A stretch of DNA of 7,986 bases, taken from positions 1-7,986 of the forward strand of contig JAHELA010000073.1 in NCBI GenBank assembly GCA_024644425.1, in the 5' to 3' direction. Positions 6,751-7,986 of the stretch are shown here, piece after piece. The translations under genes were made by a program, and so were the position numbers. The first letter of the stretch is position 1, and every line of letters begins with the position of its first letter. Under the pieces are notes generated by a model that ran no database searches, was not told the DNA's origin, and was given only the letters and a program-made list of their open reading frames with translations. The stretch comes from Nitrosomonadaceae bacterium (lineage in GTDB: Bacteria > Pseudomonadota > Gammaproteobacteria > Burkholderiales > Nitrosomonadaceae).

Positions 6751-7492
6751 GACCAGCTAAAACACGAGATTCACTTGTCAGCAGCAGGGGAGGGGAATCA
6801 AATATGATTATACGATCTTCGTAGCGGTGAACTAATTCTTTTAGTAATAAGCCCATACTCTGGCTAGCTAATAGTTCATTAGCATTCGGGTGGTGCCTTC
6901 CTGCTGGAAGGATAGAGAGTTTCTCAATATTTGTTTTAATTAAAACTTCCGTTAAATCAAGTTTATCATCAAGAAGTACGTCTAACAGACCCTTATCTGT
7001 TTCCAGGCCAAGGATTTTTGGAACCATAGGTCTTGCAACATCAGCATCTACCAATAGAACCGTATGATCCATTTCCATCGCAATACTCATTGCTAAATTT
7101 ACGGCACAAAAACTTTTACCCTCACCTGCAAGGGAACTACTAACCATAATCAGATTGCCATTTTTGACCGCTCCAGCACCGCTTTGATTGAAAGAATTCA
7201 CTAGTAACGGACGTTTAATTACTCTAAATTGCTCTGTTATGGTATTTTTCTTGTCATCTGGAGTGATAATGCCATAGTGGCGCAATTTGGCGAAATCGAG
7301 CGCAAGTCGCTGAGATTTTACCTTTGAAGTGGAACTTGATGAAAAATCTCTGGAGGCCTTATCGCGTACAGCCTTTTCAACATGAGACATGTTTCCGTTG
7401 CCCTCAAGTTTATTAGCTGCTTTTTCAACAATACTGGCATCATCCGATAGGGTTTTATCGAGCTCTGCCGCTGCTTTTTCAATAATACTCAT
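6587..7492 (-). CDS. XrtA-associated tyrosine autokinase, TIGR03018-like (BY-kinase / CpsD-CapB type)
   Basis: A 301-residue cytoplasmic bacterial tyrosine kinase of the Wzc-kinase/CpsD type, working with the membrane chain-length protein encoded just upstream. Walker A is SSSLAGEGKS (residues 118-127 region; usual PGEGKS here has Ala for Pro), Walker A' is VLLVDADVARP (145-155 region) and Walker B is IIIFDSPPLL (228-237). The C terminus has a short tyrosine cluster, DLYAAYEPY (293-301), the likely autophosphorylation sites; many relatives have more tyrosines. Cycles of phosphorylation are known to control polymer length and export in related systems. The N terminus is unusual: the family opening MSIIEKA recurs as ASIVEKA (19-25) and MSHVEKA (35-41). 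The start is well supported by GGAG at 7502-7499, six bases before the ATG, inside a small inverted repeat. The last ~54 codons are duplicated downstream in decayed form. Confidence 0.94.
   Translation of the reverse strand: MSIIEKAAAELDKTLSDDASIVEKAANKLEGNGNMSHVEKAVRDKASRDFSSSSTSKVKSQRLALDFAKLRHYGIITPDDKKNTITEQFRVIKRPLLVNSFNQSGAGAVKNGNLIMVSSSLAGEGKSFCAVNLAMSIAMEMDHTVLLVDADVARPMVPKILGLETDKGLLDVLLDDKLDLTEVLIKTNIEKLSILPAGRHHPNANELLASQSMGLLLKELVHRYEDRIIIFDSPPLLLTSESRVLAGQMGQIVLVVEAEETSQQTVRETLRQIESCEIVNLVYNKARSFSDKDLYAAYEPY
7370..7492 (-). repeat. Threefold SxxEKA repeat at the 5' end of the kinase gene
   Basis: Three copies of a short motif lie within 41 codons: S-I-I-E-K-A-A (residues 2-8), S-I-V-E-K-A-A (20-26) and S-H-V-E-K-A-V (36-42). 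The first two share 19 of 20 bases, from the AGT serine codon through the second alanine; the third is more diverged (TCT CAT GTT GAA AAG GCT). The spacing is 18 and 16 codons. The near-identity at DNA level suggests recent internal duplication for the first two. Confidence 0.75.
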
Positions 7493-7494
7493 AG

Positions 7495-7522
7495 TTATCT
7501 CCAGATAAGGCTATTTCTAGCC
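7495..7522 (-). promoter_or_regulatory. Two abutting inverted repeats over the kinase ribosome binding site
   Basis: Reading the minus strand, GGCTA-GAAA-TAGCC (7522-7509) can form a 5-bp stem closed by a GAAA tetraloop of the stable GNRA class. It is followed without a gap by TTATCT-GG-AGATAA (7508-7495), whose centre is the GGAG ribosome binding site of the kinase (7502-7499). As a hairpin the second would be 5 bp with a TGGA loop, so the site is partly paired. The stem is AT-rich and weak. There is no T-run, so this is not a terminator. A role in mRNA stability or translation is inference. Confidence 0.4.
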
Positions 7523-7557
7523 CGAATATTCTTAAGGCCCAAAAAATGCCAAGATGC

Positions 7558-7986
7558 CTAGGTCATCTTTACCATCAATACTCCATAGATTCCCATCAAA
7601 GATAATAAAGAAAGACCAAGGGCATAGAGACGTTTCTTATGTTCAGATTTTTCCTTACTAGTCCAAATCATAGGAATTGTGCCTAGCACTGGTTTACCCG
7701 TTATTTCTCTTAGTTTATTTTGACTATGAAACGAGGGACGGAGTTGATTTATGGTAAACGCTATTCCAATCCCTGCCACTAGCGCTGCAATAAACGCCAT
7801 TGAATAAAAACTTGCACGATCAGGTCCAATTGGTGTTTCTGGAACTGTTGGTGGATCAATAATTTTAAATGACATTAGCTTAGAGGTAGAGCCTAGTTTG
7901 CCAGATATTTTTGCAGATTCGCGACGTTTAAGAAGTTCTTGATAGTTACCTTTATTAACCTGATAGTCACGATTTAATTGAGCAAG
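7558..7986 (-). CDS. XrtA-associated polysaccharide chain-length determinant, TIGR03007-like (C-terminal part, cut by window edge)
   Basis: The frame is open from the right edge to TAG at 7560-7558, giving 142 residues; an internal Met at 7875 is not the start, since the frame continues upstream to the edge without a stop. The fragment starts LAQLNRDYQVNKGNYQELLK (1-20), the end of the coiled-coil region of Wzz/GNVR proteins, followed by RRESAKIS (21-28). IDPPTVPETPIGPDR (43-57) is the proline-rich motif before the second membrane helix of polysaccharide co-polymerases. The helix is about 59-82. Then comes the cytoplasmic segment with GKPVLGTIP (97-105), a usual Wzz/Wzc-family motif. A further hydrophobic stretch ends the protein (about 120-140). 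It sits in the inner membrane, regulates polymer length and is the partner of the kinase that follows 65 bases downstream. The N-terminal helix and periplasmic part are outside the window. Confidence 0.93.
   Translation of the reverse strand, partial: LAQLNRDYQVNKGNYQELLKRRESAKISGKLGSTSKLMSFKIIDPPTVPETPIGPDRASFYSMAFIAALVAGIGIAFTINQLRPSFHSQNKLREITGKPVLGTIPMIWTSKEKSEHKKRLYALGLSLLSLMGIYGVLMVKMT

Noticed and set aside
7509..7522. GGCTATTTCTAGCC inverted repeat as an intrinsic terminator after the chain-length gene
   Set aside because: The stem is only 5 bp and is not followed by a T-run; the kinase downstream belongs to the same functional unit.

Overview
The window is one stretch of an exopolysaccharide biosynthesis locus of the XrtA (exosortase A / PEP-CTERM) type, as found in many Gram-negative bacteria, mainly beta- and gammaproteobacteria and some other environmental lineages. 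All eight genes lie on the minus strand, so transcription runs from high to low coordinates. The DNA looks moderately AT-rich (about 40% G+C by eye, not computed). An outer-membrane beta-barrel protein with a signal peptide supports a Gram-negative host; the sequence alone does not let me name a genus.

In order of transcription the genes are: the C-terminal part of a Wzz-like polysaccharide chain-length determinant (cut by the right edge), a BY-kinase-type tyrosine autokinase, a TIGR03016-type outer-membrane beta-barrel protein, an ExeA/GspA-like AAA ATPase, a polysaccharide deacetylase, a FemAB/GNAT-like acyltransferase, a first glycosyltransferase (TIGR03087-like) and the N-terminal part of a second glycosyltransferase (TIGR03088-like, cut by the left edge). 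The five genes from the beta-barrel protein to the second glycosyltransferase are packed 1 to 5 bases apart, except for an 80-base gap between the ATPase and the deacetylase. This is one operon or a large part of one. Chain-length protein and kinase form the usual length-control pair at the inner membrane. The barrel and ATPase are envelope components whose exact roles are unproven. The deacetylase and the FemAB-like protein probably modify the polymer or its lipid-linked precursor, and the glycosyltransferases build the repeat unit. No exosortase and no PEP-CTERM substrate is inside the window; they would be expected beyond its edges or elsewhere in the genome.

The most unusual structure is between the kinase and the barrel gene. 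The 139 bases there are not ordinary spacer: together with the first bases of the barrel gene they are a decayed tandem copy of the last ~54 codons of the kinase gene, with about three quarters identity by hand alignment. The start codon and first nine codons of the barrel gene lie inside that copy, in another reading frame. Smaller oddities are a threefold SxxEKA repeat at the N terminus of the kinase and two abutting inverted repeats over its ribosome binding site. The locus itself is a known type; I see no wholly new system.
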